Notes under the pieces: generated by a model
Told to the model about the DNA's origin: nothing
Seen by the model: the letters and a program-made list of their open reading frames with translations, nothing else
The model's database searches: none
Part shown: in pieces, positions 1 to 8,394 of the stretch
Numbering within the stretch: position 1 is the stretch's first letter
How the letters are laid out: every line of letters begins with the position of its first letter
Made by a program: the position numbers and the translations under genes
Assembly (NCBI GenBank): GCA_947258405.1
Contig: CAMYIE010000022.1
Location: 1-41,502, forward strand
Direction of reading: 5' to 3'
DNA length: 41,502 nucleotides
Source of the DNA: an uncultured Eudoraea sp.
GTDB taxonomy: Bacteria; Bacteroidota; Bacteroidia; Flavobacteriales; Flavobacteriaceae

Positions 1-1
1 G

Positions 2-418
2 AAGAATATTTTGGTTTTATGTACCGGCAACTCCTGCAGGAGCCAGATGGCCCATGGATACCTCGATGATTTCCTGCATGGCGATGCCAATGTATACAGC
101 GCAGGTATTGAGACACATGGACTAAATCCTGGTGCAGTAGCTATAATGAAAGAAGACGATATCGATATATCAAGTCATACCTCCAATCATATTGATGAAT
201 ACGAAGGAATTGAATGGGACTACATCATCACCGTCTGTGATCATGCCAAGGAGAATTGTCCCTTTATCCCCTCGAAAAATGCGATAAGGATACACCACAA
301 TTTTTCGGATCCATCAAAAGTAGTGGGAAGACAAGAAGATATTCATGACGCTTTCCTGAAAACACGTAAAGAGATCAAAGCTTTTATGTATGAACTAATA
401 AAGGAAGAGTTTGTTTAA
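2..418 (+). CDS. arsC: Arsenate reductase, thioredoxin-coupled type (5' end cut off)
   Basis: Likely reduces arsenate to arsenite in the cytoplasm, using an internal disulfide relay recharged by thioredoxin. The low-molecular-weight phosphatase loop CTGNSCRS lies at the very N-terminus and a second cysteine pair occurs in CDHAKENCP. This is the arrangement of the pI258-type ArsC family, where three cysteines act in turn. The frame is open to the window edge (KNIL before VLCTGNSC), so the true start lies just outside, probably by only a few codons. The TTG at 11 is therefore not the start. The length of about 138 residues fits the family. The stop overlaps the stop of the convergent acyltransferase gene by four bases. 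A plain low-molecular-weight tyrosine phosphatase is the alternative, but the CDHA..CP pair argues for arsenate reductase. Confidence 0.85.
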   Translation, partial: KNILVLCTGNSCRSQMAHGYLDDFLHGDANVYSAGIETHGLNPGAVAIMKEDDIDISSHTSNHIDEYEGIEWDYIITVCDHAKENCPFIPSKNAIRIHHNFSDPSKVVGRQEDIHDAFLKTRKEIKAFMYELIKEEFV

Positions 419-2226
419 TCTGTTCCGCTACTTTCCATAAATTTTCGCTCCAGCTCGGCCTGGAATTCTTCCATTACAGGTTTTACGGTACTCTCGGGTA
501 AGTCTGCAATTTTTATATACATCAGACCATCAACAGCATTGTTGAACAAGGGGTCTACGTTAAAGGCCACCACCTTGGCATTCTGCTTGATATATTTTTT
601 GATCAAGACCGGCAGGCGAAGGCTCCCTGGTTCCACCTCTTCTATAAGCTTATCAAATTTATTGAGATCGGCTTCGGTTTCATCAAACACAAATTCCTTG
701 TCCGCGTCATTGAGTTTTACTTTAAACTCCTTTTTTGGCCTTATATACTGTGCTACATAAGGATCCCAATAATTCGACTTCATGAATTCGATCATCAGGG
801 ATTTCGAAAAATTAGAAAACTGATTGCTGATGCTTACCCCTCCTATCAGGTATTTGTGTTCCGGATGCCTCAAAGTTGTGTGTACAATGCCCTTCCAAAG
901 CAGAAATAACGGCATAGGTTTCTGCTGGTATTCCTTTACGATATAGGCACGTCCCATTTCGATCGACTGCTGCATCATCTTGTAAAGTTCAGGTTCAAAA
1001 CCAAACAGATCTTGCAGGTAAAATCCATCGATACCATACTTTTTGAAAATTTCTGAACCCATCCCCATCCTATAGGCCCCGACTATCTTTTTATCGGCAT
1101 TATCCCAAAGAAAGAGATGGTAATAATGGGAGTCGAATTTGTCAAGATCTACCGAATTATTAGTCCCTTCACCGATCGCCCGAAAAGTAACCTCGCGTTG
1201 TCGCCCGATCTCCTTTAATATAAAAGGCATGTCTTTCTGTTTGGCGAGGAAAACCTCATAATTCTTGCTTTGAAGCAAACGGCAGTCCTTTTCACGCAAT
1301 TTTTCAATTTCCCCTTCGATCACTTCAGTTCTCACCGCCTCTGCAATACGTCTGGCGGGCTTGGGAATTTTCAGTGTGGAGGGTAGTTGATCTATCAACC
1401 GTTCCTTTGCATAAGCATTGGCCAGAATATAGGTTTTCTTCCGGAGCAGCTCTGTGAAATCCTCGAGGCTTTCCTGCTCTTTTTGAACACTAATCGGAAC
1501 AGGCTGACCTATCCTTACTTTGATCGCCCGGTTACGCTGACTGGTAAGTTCTGAAGGTAGTTTGGCCGTCCTGAAAATATCATTGATTCTCGATAGACGG
1601 TAAAACAACTTGCTGTTTTTTGCGTGGAAATAGATCGGAACGATCGGGACTTCGGCTTTTTTGATCAATTTTATTGCCGCTTCTTCCCAGGGTCGGTCAA
1701 CAATCAGTTTTCCATCTTTATAAGTAGATACTTCACCCGCGGGAAATAAGCCCAGAGGATGTTCTTCCCTTAAATGATTCAGGGCATTCTTGAATCCCGC
1801 AAGGCTGCTTTGGGCTTCCTTGTGATTTTCAAATGGATTTACCGGTAAAATATAAGGTGCAAGGGGTTCTATCCGTCTCAGTAAGAAATTGGCAATGATC
1901 TTAAAATCAGGACGGTGCACCAGCATCAGCCTTAATAATAGCACGCCGTCTATTCCACCCAGAGGATGATTGCTTATGGTGATATAGGGTCCTTCTTTCG
2001 GAAGTCGCTTTAGATCTTCCTCGGGAATCTCAAAATCGATCTCATAATATTCGATGATGGCATCGAGGAATTCTGGTGTTTTTAGATGTTTATGCTTATC
2101 ATAAAACCGATTGATACTGGTCATCTGGGTGAATCTCATGAGTATCCAACCCATAAAAGTCCCCATAAAACCGTAGTGATCGATCTTGATGGCCTTTGCC
2201 ACCTCTTTGGCACTCACTAATCCCAT
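415..2226 (-). CDS. olsF: Bifunctional acyltransferase for ornithine/glycine lipids (OlsF-like)
   Basis: Predicted to make amino-acid membrane lipids from acyl-ACP: N-acylation of ornithine or glycine, then O-acylation. The 603-residue protein joins two domains. Residues 60-290 are a PlsC-type acyltransferase with NHPLGGID (H87, D93) and a FPAGEVS box. Residues 310-470 resemble OlsB, a GNAT-fold N-acyltransferase, with REVTFR, GEGT and HLFLWD. This order is that of OlsF from Serratia and Flavobacterium johnsoniae, where the C-terminal half does the first step and the N-terminal half the second. It lies 78 bases downstream of lysC on the same strand. Databases often label the family putative hemolysin. 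Substrate choice (ornithine versus glycine) cannot be read from sequence. Confidence 0.72.
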   Translation of the reverse strand: MGLVSAKEVAKAIKIDHYGFMGTFMGWILMRFTQMTSINRFYDKHKHLKTPEFLDAIIEYYEIDFEIPEEDLKRLPKEGPYITISNHPLGGIDGVLLLRLMLVHRPDFKIIANFLLRRIEPLAPYILPVNPFENHKEAQSSLAGFKNALNHLREEHPLGLFPAGEVSTYKDGKLIVDRPWEEAAIKLIKKAEVPIVPIYFHAKNSKLFYRLSRINDIFRTAKLPSELTSQRNRAIKVRIGQPVPISVQKEQESLEDFTELLRKKTYILANAYAKERLIDQLPSTLKIPKPARRIAEAVRTEVIEGEIEKLREKDCRLLQSKNYEVFLAKQKDMPFILKEIGRQREVTFRAIGEGTNNSVDLDKFDSHYYHLFLWDNADKKIVGAYRMGMGSEIFKKYGIDGFYLQDLFGFEPELYKMMQQSIEMGRAYIVKEYQQKPMPLFLLWKGIVHTTLRHPEHKYLIGGVSISNQFSNFSKSLMIEFMKSNYWDPYVAQYIRPKKEFKVKLNDADKEFVFDETEADLNKFDKLIEEVEPGSLRLPVLIKKYIKQNAKVVAFNVDPLFNNAVDGLMYIKIADLPESTVKPVMEEFQAELERKFMESSGTD

Positions 2227-2304
2227 GAAATGTATAAAATAAAGAGGGTAAAGATAGGAAAATAGGCCATAGCAAAGATTACAAAACTGATGAAAAATGG
2301 TCTG

Positions 2305-3561
2305 TCAGGACTGGTTCACTACCAGTTGTACGGTCTCTTTTCCCCGCTGCTCCAGAAGCACTTCCCTCCCATTCTCAAGGGATTCAATTGCTGCTGTATC
2401 AAAATGCCGAATGGTATAGAGCGATACATTTTCATAGTGCACCACCTTAAACTTTCCCTCAAGGTTTCTTAGCAAATCCTCAAGTTTGCCAAATCTGTTA
2501 TCCACGCATACCGAAAAGCTGATGGCTGAATTTTGAATCAGATCTACCTTCATCTTGTAGTCGTGTAAAAGCTTGAATAATTCTCCGATGCTATCCTCAA
2601 CGATAAACGAAAAATCGAGAGAGGAAAGTTTCATTAATACCTGGTTCTTTTTCACAATAAAACATGGAACTTCAGGTTCTATTCCCATGCCTTTTCCCAC
2701 CACGGTTCCATGGTCTTTGGGATGCAAAAAGGATTTAACGAACAGTGGGATTTCCTTTCGTTGCAATGGCTGCAAGGTTTTAGGATGGATTACAGAGGCA
2801 CCATAAAATGCAAGTTCTATGGCCTCTCTATAAGATATCTTTTCCAATAGCCTGGTTTCCTGGAAATGCCTGGGATCAGCGTTCAGAACACCGGGCACAT
2901 CTTTCCAGATGGTCACCGATTCGGCATCGGTACAATAGGCTATTATGGCCGCAGAGTAATCCGATCCTTCCCGGCCAAGGGTAGTTGTAAAGTTGTTGTC
3001 ATCACTGCCCAGGAATCCCTGTGTGATGTACAATTTATTCTTTTCGAGTTGCTGCGACACCTTCTTCTGAGTGCGCTCCCAATCTACTTTTACATCCCGG
3101 TAATTGGAGTCGGTTTTGATGAGATTCCGAACATCGAGCCAGGTATTTTCTATTCCGGCCTGATTTAAATAGGCACTGATAATAACAGTAGAGAGTAATT
3201 CACCATAACAAACAACCTGGTCATAAACGAAATTATAATTGGGCGACTTGTTCCAGGTCAGAAAACCTTGTAGTTCATTAAAAAGTTTAGAGATAGTTGC
3301 AAATACAGGGTGATCCTTATCCTCGAATAGATTTTCTACTATATTCCGGTGGAAATTATCGACAGTCGATATCGCATCTCCTAATTCTTCTTCACTGTTA
3401 AAATAGGCATCTACAATATCCTCCATCGCATTTGTAGTCTTCCCCATAGCAGAGATTACCACAAAAGTATTTTTAACCCCGGTAAGGGCAAGCACCCGTT
3501 CCAGGTTCCTTACACCCTCCGCATCTTTTACCGATGCTCCCCCAAATTTATATATCCTCAT
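2305..3561 (-). CDS. lysC: Aspartate kinase, monofunctional
   Basis: Phosphorylates aspartate at the entry to lysine, threonine and methionine synthesis. The N-terminal kinase domain opens with KFGGASV (residues 5-11), the lysine and glycine-rich signature of the family, and carries GREGSDYSAA near residue 195, matching the GRGGSDTTA box. Residues from about 300 to the end look like the paired ACT regulatory domains. At 418 residues it is a stand-alone enzyme without a homoserine dehydrogenase half. The start codon overlaps the stop of the upstream GNAT gene (ATGA, four bases), so the two are probably translationally coupled. Feedback control by lysine or threonine through the ACT domains is expected from the family but not visible directly. 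Confidence 0.92.
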   Translation of the reverse strand: MRIYKFGGASVKDAEGVRNLERVLALTGVKNTFVVISAMGKTTNAMEDIVDAYFNSEEELGDAISTVDNFHRNIVENLFEDKDHPVFATISKLFNELQGFLTWNKSPNYNFVYDQVVCYGELLSTVIISAYLNQAGIENTWLDVRNLIKTDSNYRDVKVDWERTQKKVSQQLEKNKLYITQGFLGSDDNNFTTTLGREGSDYSAAIIAYCTDAESVTIWKDVPGVLNADPRHFQETRLLEKISYREAIELAFYGASVIHPKTLQPLQRKEIPLFVKSFLHPKDHGTVVGKGMGIEPEVPCFIVKKNQVLMKLSSLDFSFIVEDSIGELFKLLHDYKMKVDLIQNSAISFSVCVDNRFGKLEDLLRNLEGKFKVVHYENVSLYTIRHFDTAAIESLENGREVLLEQRGKETVQLVVNQS

Positions 3562-4037
3562 ATGTTTTCGATGTATTGTTGAATTCCGCCCTCGTCAAGC
3601 TGAACCACATCCCAGTCACGAAGCACTCTTGCCCCTTTATTTTCATAGAACCTGATAGCAGGTTCATTCCAGTCCAATACCTCCCAGCCTATACGTTTAA
3701 CGCCCAATTTGTATCCGTATTTTATCACATGATCAAGAAGTGCGGTCCCGAGACCACTACCCCTCATCTGATCGGCAATAATAAGATCTTCCAGATGAAT
3801 AGCAGGCCCCTTCCATGTAGAGTACCTCGGGTAGACCAGGGCCATCCCCTCAACCACTCCATTAACATCGGCCACGAAACATTGAAAAAGAGGCTGTCCT
3901 CCAAAACCATCTCTTATCAGATCTTGAACCGTTAACTCTACAGCATCCTTTTCTTTTTCGAAATGGGCCAGTTCTCTTATCAACTCCAATACCCTGGGCA
4001 TATCCTCGCTTCGGGCTTCACGTATGAGGTAATTCAT
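3558..4037 (-). CDS. GNAT family N-acetyltransferase
   Basis: A 159-residue single-domain acetyltransferase of the GCN5 superfamily. The acetyl-CoA pyrophosphate loop is visible as QMRGSGLGTALLD, preceded by the strand HLEDLIIAD and followed by the motif-B stretch WEVLDWNEPAIRFYENKGA. The substrate is unknown; the family includes diamine and thialysine acetyltransferases, which this protein resembles in length and in the NEPAIRFYE segment. It is the first gene of a minus-strand unit, followed with a four-base overlap by aspartate kinase. A good -7 element lies 20 bases upstream. The pairing with lysC hints at an amino-acid or polyamine substrate, but that is inference. Confidence 0.88.
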   Translation of the reverse strand: MNYLIREARSEDMPRVLELIRELAHFEKEKDAVELTVQDLIRDGFGGQPLFQCFVADVNGVVEGMALVYPRYSTWKGPAIHLEDLIIADQMRGSGLGTALLDHVIKYGYKLGVKRIGWEVLDWNEPAIRFYENKGARVLRDWDVVQLDEGGIQQYIENI

Positions 4038-4056
4038 AATTGTTATAAATAAAACA

Positions 4057-4064
4057 CAAAGTTA
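4057..4064 (-). promoter_or_regulatory. Predicted -7 element for the GNAT-lysC unit
   Basis: On the minus strand this reads TAACTTTG, an exact match to the Bacteroidetes -7 element TAnnTTTG. It would place the transcript start around 4050, 13 bases before the GNAT start codon. No clear TTTG -33 box is seen at the usual 19-base distance. Confidence 0.45.
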
Positions 4065-4150
4065 TATATTCAGGACCTATTGATCTTACGAAAACGATTT
4101 AGTTTCACAAAATAACCGATATTTGTAGGTAATTAAAACAAGCTTTTTCG

Positions 4151-5158
4151 ATGCATCAAAGAAACAGTACCCTGGGCGAATTTATTATTGAAAAACAAAC
4201 TCAATTTCAATATACTTCGGGCGAATTATCGAAGCTTTTCAATGCCATTCGTCTGGCGGCTAAGGTTGTGAACCACGAAGTTAATAAAGCCGGATTGGTG
4301 GATATTCTGGGTGCTGCGGGAGACACCAATATCCAGGGCGAGGATCAGCAAAAGCTCGATGTGCTCGCTAATGAAAAATTCATACAGACATTAAAGAACC
4401 GTGAGATTGTATGTGGTATCGGTTCGGAAGAAGAGGACGATTTTATAGCGGTAAACAGCAGTGACGAACAACACCAGAATAAATACATTGTGCTGATGGA
4501 TCCGCTCGATGGTTCATCGAATATCGATGTGAATGTTTCAGTGGGGACTATCTTTTCCATTTACAGAAGGGTTACACCCATCGGGAGTCCTGTGCAAATG
4601 GAAGATTTTCTGCAACCGGGTATCAATCAGGTTGCCGCAGGATACATTATTTATGGGACTTCTACCATGCTGGTCTATACTACGGGACACGGGGTGAACG
4701 GCTTTACGCTCAACCCTGCGATCGGCACTTTTTACCTATCCCATCCCAATATGCAGTTTCCAGAGATAGGGAAGATATATTCGGTTAATGAAGGGAATTA
4801 CATCCATTTTCCACAAGGTGTAAAAGACTATATTAAATATTGCCAGGAAGAAGAGGACGACCGGCCTTATACCTCAAGGTATATAGGTTCTCTGGTTGCC
4901 GACTTTCATCGAAATATGATCAAGGGAGGCATCTATATATATCCCGAAAGCAGCCTTTGGCCCAGCGGAAAACTCCGCTTGCTCTACGAGTGCAATCCGA
5001 TGGCATTCCTGGCCGAGCAGGCCGGAGCTAAGGCTACCGATGGATTTGGAAGGATTATGGAAATAGATCCGACAGAACTGCATCAGCGGGTGCCTTTTTT
5101 CTGTGGCAGTAAAGAAATGGTGGAAAAAGCCGAGGAATTTATGGCTAAGCGGGCCTAA
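4151..5158 (+). CDS. fbp: Fructose-1,6-bisphosphatase, class 1
   Basis: Hydrolyses fructose 1,6-bisphosphate to fructose 6-phosphate in gluconeogenesis. The 335-residue protein has the metal-binding signatures in order: GSEEEDD, then [12 protein letters not shown]. After these come the substrate-binding segment [12 protein letters not shown] and the family ending [13 protein letters not shown] with AGAKATDG. Length and motif order match class I enzymes. It starts with ATG and diverges from the GNAT-lysC unit across 113 bases. A weak promoter candidate (GATATTTG, one mismatch from the -7 consensus) lies just upstream. It converges with the TerB-like gene. Confidence 0.95.
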   Translation: MHQRNSTLGEFIIEKQTQFQYTSGELSKLFNAIRLAAKVVNHEVNKAGLVDILGAAGDTNIQGEDQQKLDVLANEKFIQTLKNREIVCGIGSEEEDDFIAVNSSDEQHQNKYIVLMDPLDGSSNIDVNVSVGTIFSIYRRVTPIGSPVQMEDFLQPGINQVAAGYIIYGTSTMLVYTTGHGVNGFTLNPAIGTFYLSHPNMQFPEIGKIYSVNEGNYIHFPQGVKDYIKYCQEEEDDRPYTSRYIGSLVADFHRNMIKGGIYIYPESSLWPSGKLRLLYECNPMAFLAEQAGAKATDGFGRIMEIDPTELHQRVPFFCGSKEMVEKAEEFMAKRA

Positions 5159-5184
5159 AGCTGAGTCTGTTATCCTCTTCAGTC

Positions 5185-5625
5185 TTATATTTTGGCATAA
5201 TTGTGTTTCACCAGTAACATCACGTAATCATCGAATGGGATACGCCCGCTAAATATAGCCACGGAAACTTCGATGAGCTTGTCTACTTTTTTAACCTGGA
5301 AACCAATTCCGATGGCATACTTCTTCAGAAGAGCCATTTCTTCATCATCCACATCGTGATCGGCAAAGATCATCCGGAAAAGATCGTATAAGCGCTCCAG
5401 TCTTAGTTCCACATTGTTCTGTGGTTCGACAGGGTACTTATTAGACTTTTTCATCACTTCCTTGTACTCCTGATCGGTTATATTGAGCTTATGGGCAAAT
5501 CTGTCGAGGATCGCTTTCTCCCGGGGACTCACTTCCCCATCAATAGCAGCCAGACTTGCTATAGAGGCAAAATGCGCCAGGTTTTTCTTTTGTTCACTAT
5601 GGTAGTACAGATCTAATATGGCCAT
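5185..5625 (-). CDS. TerB-like / DnaJ-N-type helical protein
   Basis: A 146-residue, mostly alpha-helical protein. The segment ASIASLAAIDGEVSPREKAI followed by a second half with FADHDVDDEEMALLKKYA shows the duplicated acidic D.E/D.D pattern of the TerB (tellurite resistance) family, thought to bind divalent metal. I chose the ATG at 5625; an in-frame TTG nine bases upstream is the only other close candidate. No other ter genes are nearby, so a tellurite role is not supported. In Bacteroidetes, isolated TerB-domain proteins of this size are common and uncharacterised. It is convergent with fbp and divergent from the DNA repair operon. Confidence 0.75.
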   Translation of the reverse strand: MAILDLYYHSEQKKNLAHFASIASLAAIDGEVSPREKAILDRFAHKLNITDQEYKEVMKKSNKYPVEPQNNVELRLERLYDLFRMIFADHDVDDEEMALLKKYAIGIGFQVKKVDKLIEVSVAIFSGRIPFDDYVMLLVKHNYAKI

Positions 5626-5675
5626 ATTGTTCAAAATTTAGGCTATAAAGATAGCTCATTTCCGAGTCTTTAGCA

Positions 5676-5689
5676 CTGATTTGAATCAG
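5676..5689. repeat. Small inverted repeat between terB-like gene and repair operon
   Basis: CTGATT and AATCAG are perfect complements separated by two bases. The site lies 35 bases before the exonuclease start and 50 bases before the TerB-like start, where an operator for either side could sit. It may be chance. Confidence 0.25.
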
Positions 5690-5723
5690 CTTTATTTAAC
5701 TTTATCGACCCTCAACAAACGAT

Positions 5724-6764
5724 ATGGCACAACCACTCCTGGCATTTACAGATAAGGGTATATATTGCAGTCTTGCCGATGTATATCTCGATCCCTGGCG
5801 CCCTGTGAATAAGGCTATTATTTCTCATGGTCATGCCGACCATAGCAGAGCCGGGCATAGTAATTACATTACCCATCACAGGAATATACCGATTATGCAC
5901 CATAGGCTGGGTCCTGTAAAGGTAAAGGGTATGGACTGGGGAGAATCGTTTTTAATCAATGGGGTTAAATTCAGCCTTCATCCGGCGGGTCATATTGTGG
6001 GCTCCTCGCAGATCCGGGTAGAACATAAAGGCGAGGTGTGGGTCTTTAGCGGAGATTACAAAAATGAAGCAGATGGAATCGCAACTCCTTTTGAACCGGT
6101 CCGCTGCCATACTTTTATCACTGAATGTACTTTTGGACTACCTGCCTTCAAATGGAGCCCGCAAGCAGAGGTTTTTAGGGATATCAACCAGTGGTGGGCC
6201 GGGAATAAGTCGGAAGGACTCACCTCAGTACTTTTTGGATATAGCCTGGGTAAAGCGCAACGCCTGATAAAGTATCTCGACCCTTCTATCGGCCAGGTAT
6301 ATACCCACGCCGCGGTTGAAAACCTGAACGAAGTGATCCGTAAGATCGCTCCGCTTCCCCAAACCATCCGAATCACCAGGGATACCACTAAAGAAAAGCT
6401 AGCCGGAAATATCGTAATTGCGCCACCCAGTGCCCATGGTTCCCCCTGGTTAAAAAAGATGGTGCCCTATGTTACAGCTTCGGCCAGTGGCTGGATGATG
6501 TTCAGGGGGGCGAGAAGAAGACGGGCAATCGACAAAGGTTTTGTGCTGAGCGATCACTGCGACTGGCAGGGTTTATTGAGCAGTATTGAGGCCACCGGCG
6601 CTAACCGGGTGATTTGCACCCATGGCTATTCAGAGATCTTTTCCAGATTCCTGAGAGAAAAAAGCTATGAGGCTTTTACCGAATCTACCGACTATGTAGG
6701 GGAGCTAAGTGAGATAGACAAGGCACAACAAGAAGACGAAACAAATCCAGACGACAAAAAATGA
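5724..6764 (+). CDS. Ligase-associated DNA exonuclease (MBL/beta-CASP)
   Basis: A metallo-beta-lactamase-fold nuclease, the first gene of the four-gene ligase-associated repair cluster found in many bacteria. Metal ligands are visible: SHGHADH (HxHxDH), HPAGHIVGS, the aspartate in FSGDYKNE and the late histidine in LSDHCDW. The length of 346 residues fits the family. Homologous gene sets in Pseudomonas have been studied, where the helicase and the phosphoesterase partners act on DNA; this MBL protein is expected to be a DNA exonuclease. It ends in a four-base overlap (ATGA) with the ligase gene, showing tight coupling. Confidence 0.88.
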   Translation: MAQPLLAFTDKGIYCSLADVYLDPWRPVNKAIISHGHADHSRAGHSNYITHHRNIPIMHHRLGPVKVKGMDWGESFLINGVKFSLHPAGHIVGSSQIRVEHKGEVWVFSGDYKNEADGIATPFEPVRCHTFITECTFGLPAFKWSPQAEVFRDINQWWAGNKSEGLTSVLFGYSLGKAQRLIKYLDPSIGQVYTHAAVENLNEVIRKIAPLPQTIRITRDTTKEKLAGNIVIAPPSAHGSPWLKKMVPYVTASASGWMMFRGARRRRAIDKGFVLSDHCDWQGLLSSIEATGANRVICTHGYSEIFSRFLREKSYEAFTESTDYVGELSEIDKAQQEDETNPDDKK

Positions 6765-8362
6765 TACGGTTTGCCGCATTGATCAGGAAACTCGACAGTA
6801 CCAATAAGACCAACGTAAAGGTAAGGGCGCTGACCGAATATTTTCGTGAAGCGGATGATCGGGACAAGGTCTGGACAATCGCCATTTTATCTCACAGGAG
6901 GCCACCCAGGCCGGTGAATACAACTTTATTGCGAACCTGGGCGGCAGAGTTGGCCAATATCCCCCAATGGCTATTCGATGAGAGCTATCACATCGTCGGG
7001 GATCTTGCTGAAACCATCGCCCTTGTCCTGGACCCCGGTGTCGGAAACTCAAAAAAAAGCCTTACTGGTTTCCTGGAAGAGATGATAGACCTGAAACAGA
7101 AAGAAGAGGAGGTAAAAAAGAACTATGTCACCGAAAATTGGAATCGTCTTAATTACTACCAGCGATTTGTTTTTAATAAACTCATCACTGGTGGTTTTCG
7201 GATCGGCGTAAGCCAGAAACTGATGACCAGAGCCCTTTCACAAGCTACCGGAATAGACGAAGATATCCTGGCCTATAAACTAATGGGAAGTTGGGATCCG
7301 CAGACCATCACTTTTGAACGACTGGTACTGGAAGAACAGCCGGATGATTATTTATCTAAACCTTATCCTTTCTACCTGGCCAATGCGGTGGAAGACAAGG
7401 TGTCGGGACTCGGCCCTATAGAGGATTGGTTTGCAGAACATAAATGGGATGGTATAAGAGCACAACTCCTCGTAAGGGAAGGGCAACATTTCGTATGGAC
7501 AAGAGGCGAAGAACTCGTGACAGACAAATATCCAGAATTTAATATACTAAGTGGTATTATACCAAATGGTACGGTACTGGATGGCGAGATTCTTCCCTAT
7601 ATACAGGGGCGTTTGGGTTCTTTTAACGATCTGCAAACCAGGATTGGAAGAAAGAATGTCAGTGCTGCCCTATTGAATAAAGCTCCCGTTATCCTCAGAG
7701 CTTATGACCTTTTGGAATGGGAAGGCGAAGATATTCGCACCCACTCCTATGAGAAAAGAAGAGCGCTGTTGGAAGATATGCTCAAGGCTATCCCCACTAA
7801 AAATCTGCCATTAGATCTATCTGAGAAAATGCAATTTCCCAGTTGGGAAGCAGCAACAGATGAGCGCAAAAATTCACGTGCAGTCGGCAGTGAGGGGCTA
7901 ATGCTGAAACACAAGGATTCGACCTACCAGGTGGGTCGCAAGAAAGGTGGATGGTGGAAATGGAAGGTAGACCCTTATACGATAGACGCTGTCCTGACCT
8001 ATGCCATGCGGGGTCATGGTAGAAGAAGTAATCTTTTTACCGATTATACCTTTGGCCTCTGGAATGAAAACAGCGAAGGCCAACAAGAACTGGTTACCTT
8101 TGCCAAAGCCTATTCTGGTCTTACCGATGCAGAATTCAGAGTAATAGATCAATGGATAAAAAGGAATACGCTGGAACGATTTGGTCCTGTACGTTCTGTG
8201 GTTCCCTTCCATGTCTTTGAGATCGCATTTGAAGGCATTGCACATTCCAAAAGGCATAAGAGCGGGGTCGCAACAAGATTTCCACGTATCCTGAAATGGC
8301 GTAAAGACAAGAAAATTGAAGAAGCCAACTCACTTAATGACCTTAAAAAGTTAATTACATAA
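6761..8362 (+). CDS. ATP-dependent DNA ligase (cluster-associated)
   Basis: Joins DNA nicks using ATP, in addition to the NAD-dependent LigA expected elsewhere. The 533-residue protein has an N-terminal DNA-binding domain (to about 200) and a nucleotidyltransferase core with the catalytic lysine in EHKWDGIRAQ (K228). Next come DGEILPY, SEGLMLKHKDSTY and KKGGWWKWKVDP (motif V), then an OB-fold region with RFPRILKWRKDK at the end. It overlaps the exonuclease by four bases and lies 32 bases before the helicase. There is no polymerase or Ku-type partner nearby, so this is not the LigD end-joining system. Confidence 0.92.
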   Translation: MIRFAALIRKLDSTNKTNVKVRALTEYFREADDRDKVWTIAILSHRRPPRPVNTTLLRTWAAELANIPQWLFDESYHIVGDLAETIALVLDPGVGNSKKSLTGFLEEMIDLKQKEEEVKKNYVTENWNRLNYYQRFVFNKLITGGFRIGVSQKLMTRALSQATGIDEDILAYKLMGSWDPQTITFERLVLEEQPDDYLSKPYPFYLANAVEDKVSGLGPIEDWFAEHKWDGIRAQLLVREGQHFVWTRGEELVTDKYPEFNILSGIIPNGTVLDGEILPYIQGRLGSFNDLQTRIGRKNVSAALLNKAPVILRAYDLLEWEGEDIRTHSYEKRRALLEDMLKAIPTKNLPLDLSEKMQFPSWEAATDERKNSRAVGSEGLMLKHKDSTYQVGRKKGGWWKWKVDPYTIDAVLTYAMRGHGRRSNLFTDYTFGLWNENSEGQQELVTFAKAYSGLTDAEFRVIDQWIKRNTLERFGPVRSVVPFHVFEIAFEGIAHSKRHKSGVATRFPRILKWRKDKKIEEANSLNDLKKLIT

Positions 8363-8394
8363 CACACAAGACCTTAATAATCGGTAGTCGATAT

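Noticed and set aside
5185-5625. Tellurite resistance operon
   Set aside because: Only a single TerB-like protein is present; no terC, terD or terZ genes are nearby.
6761-8362. LigD-type non-homologous end joining system
   Set aside because: The ligase has no polymerase or phosphoesterase domain and there is no Ku gene; neighbours identify the separate ligase-associated cluster.
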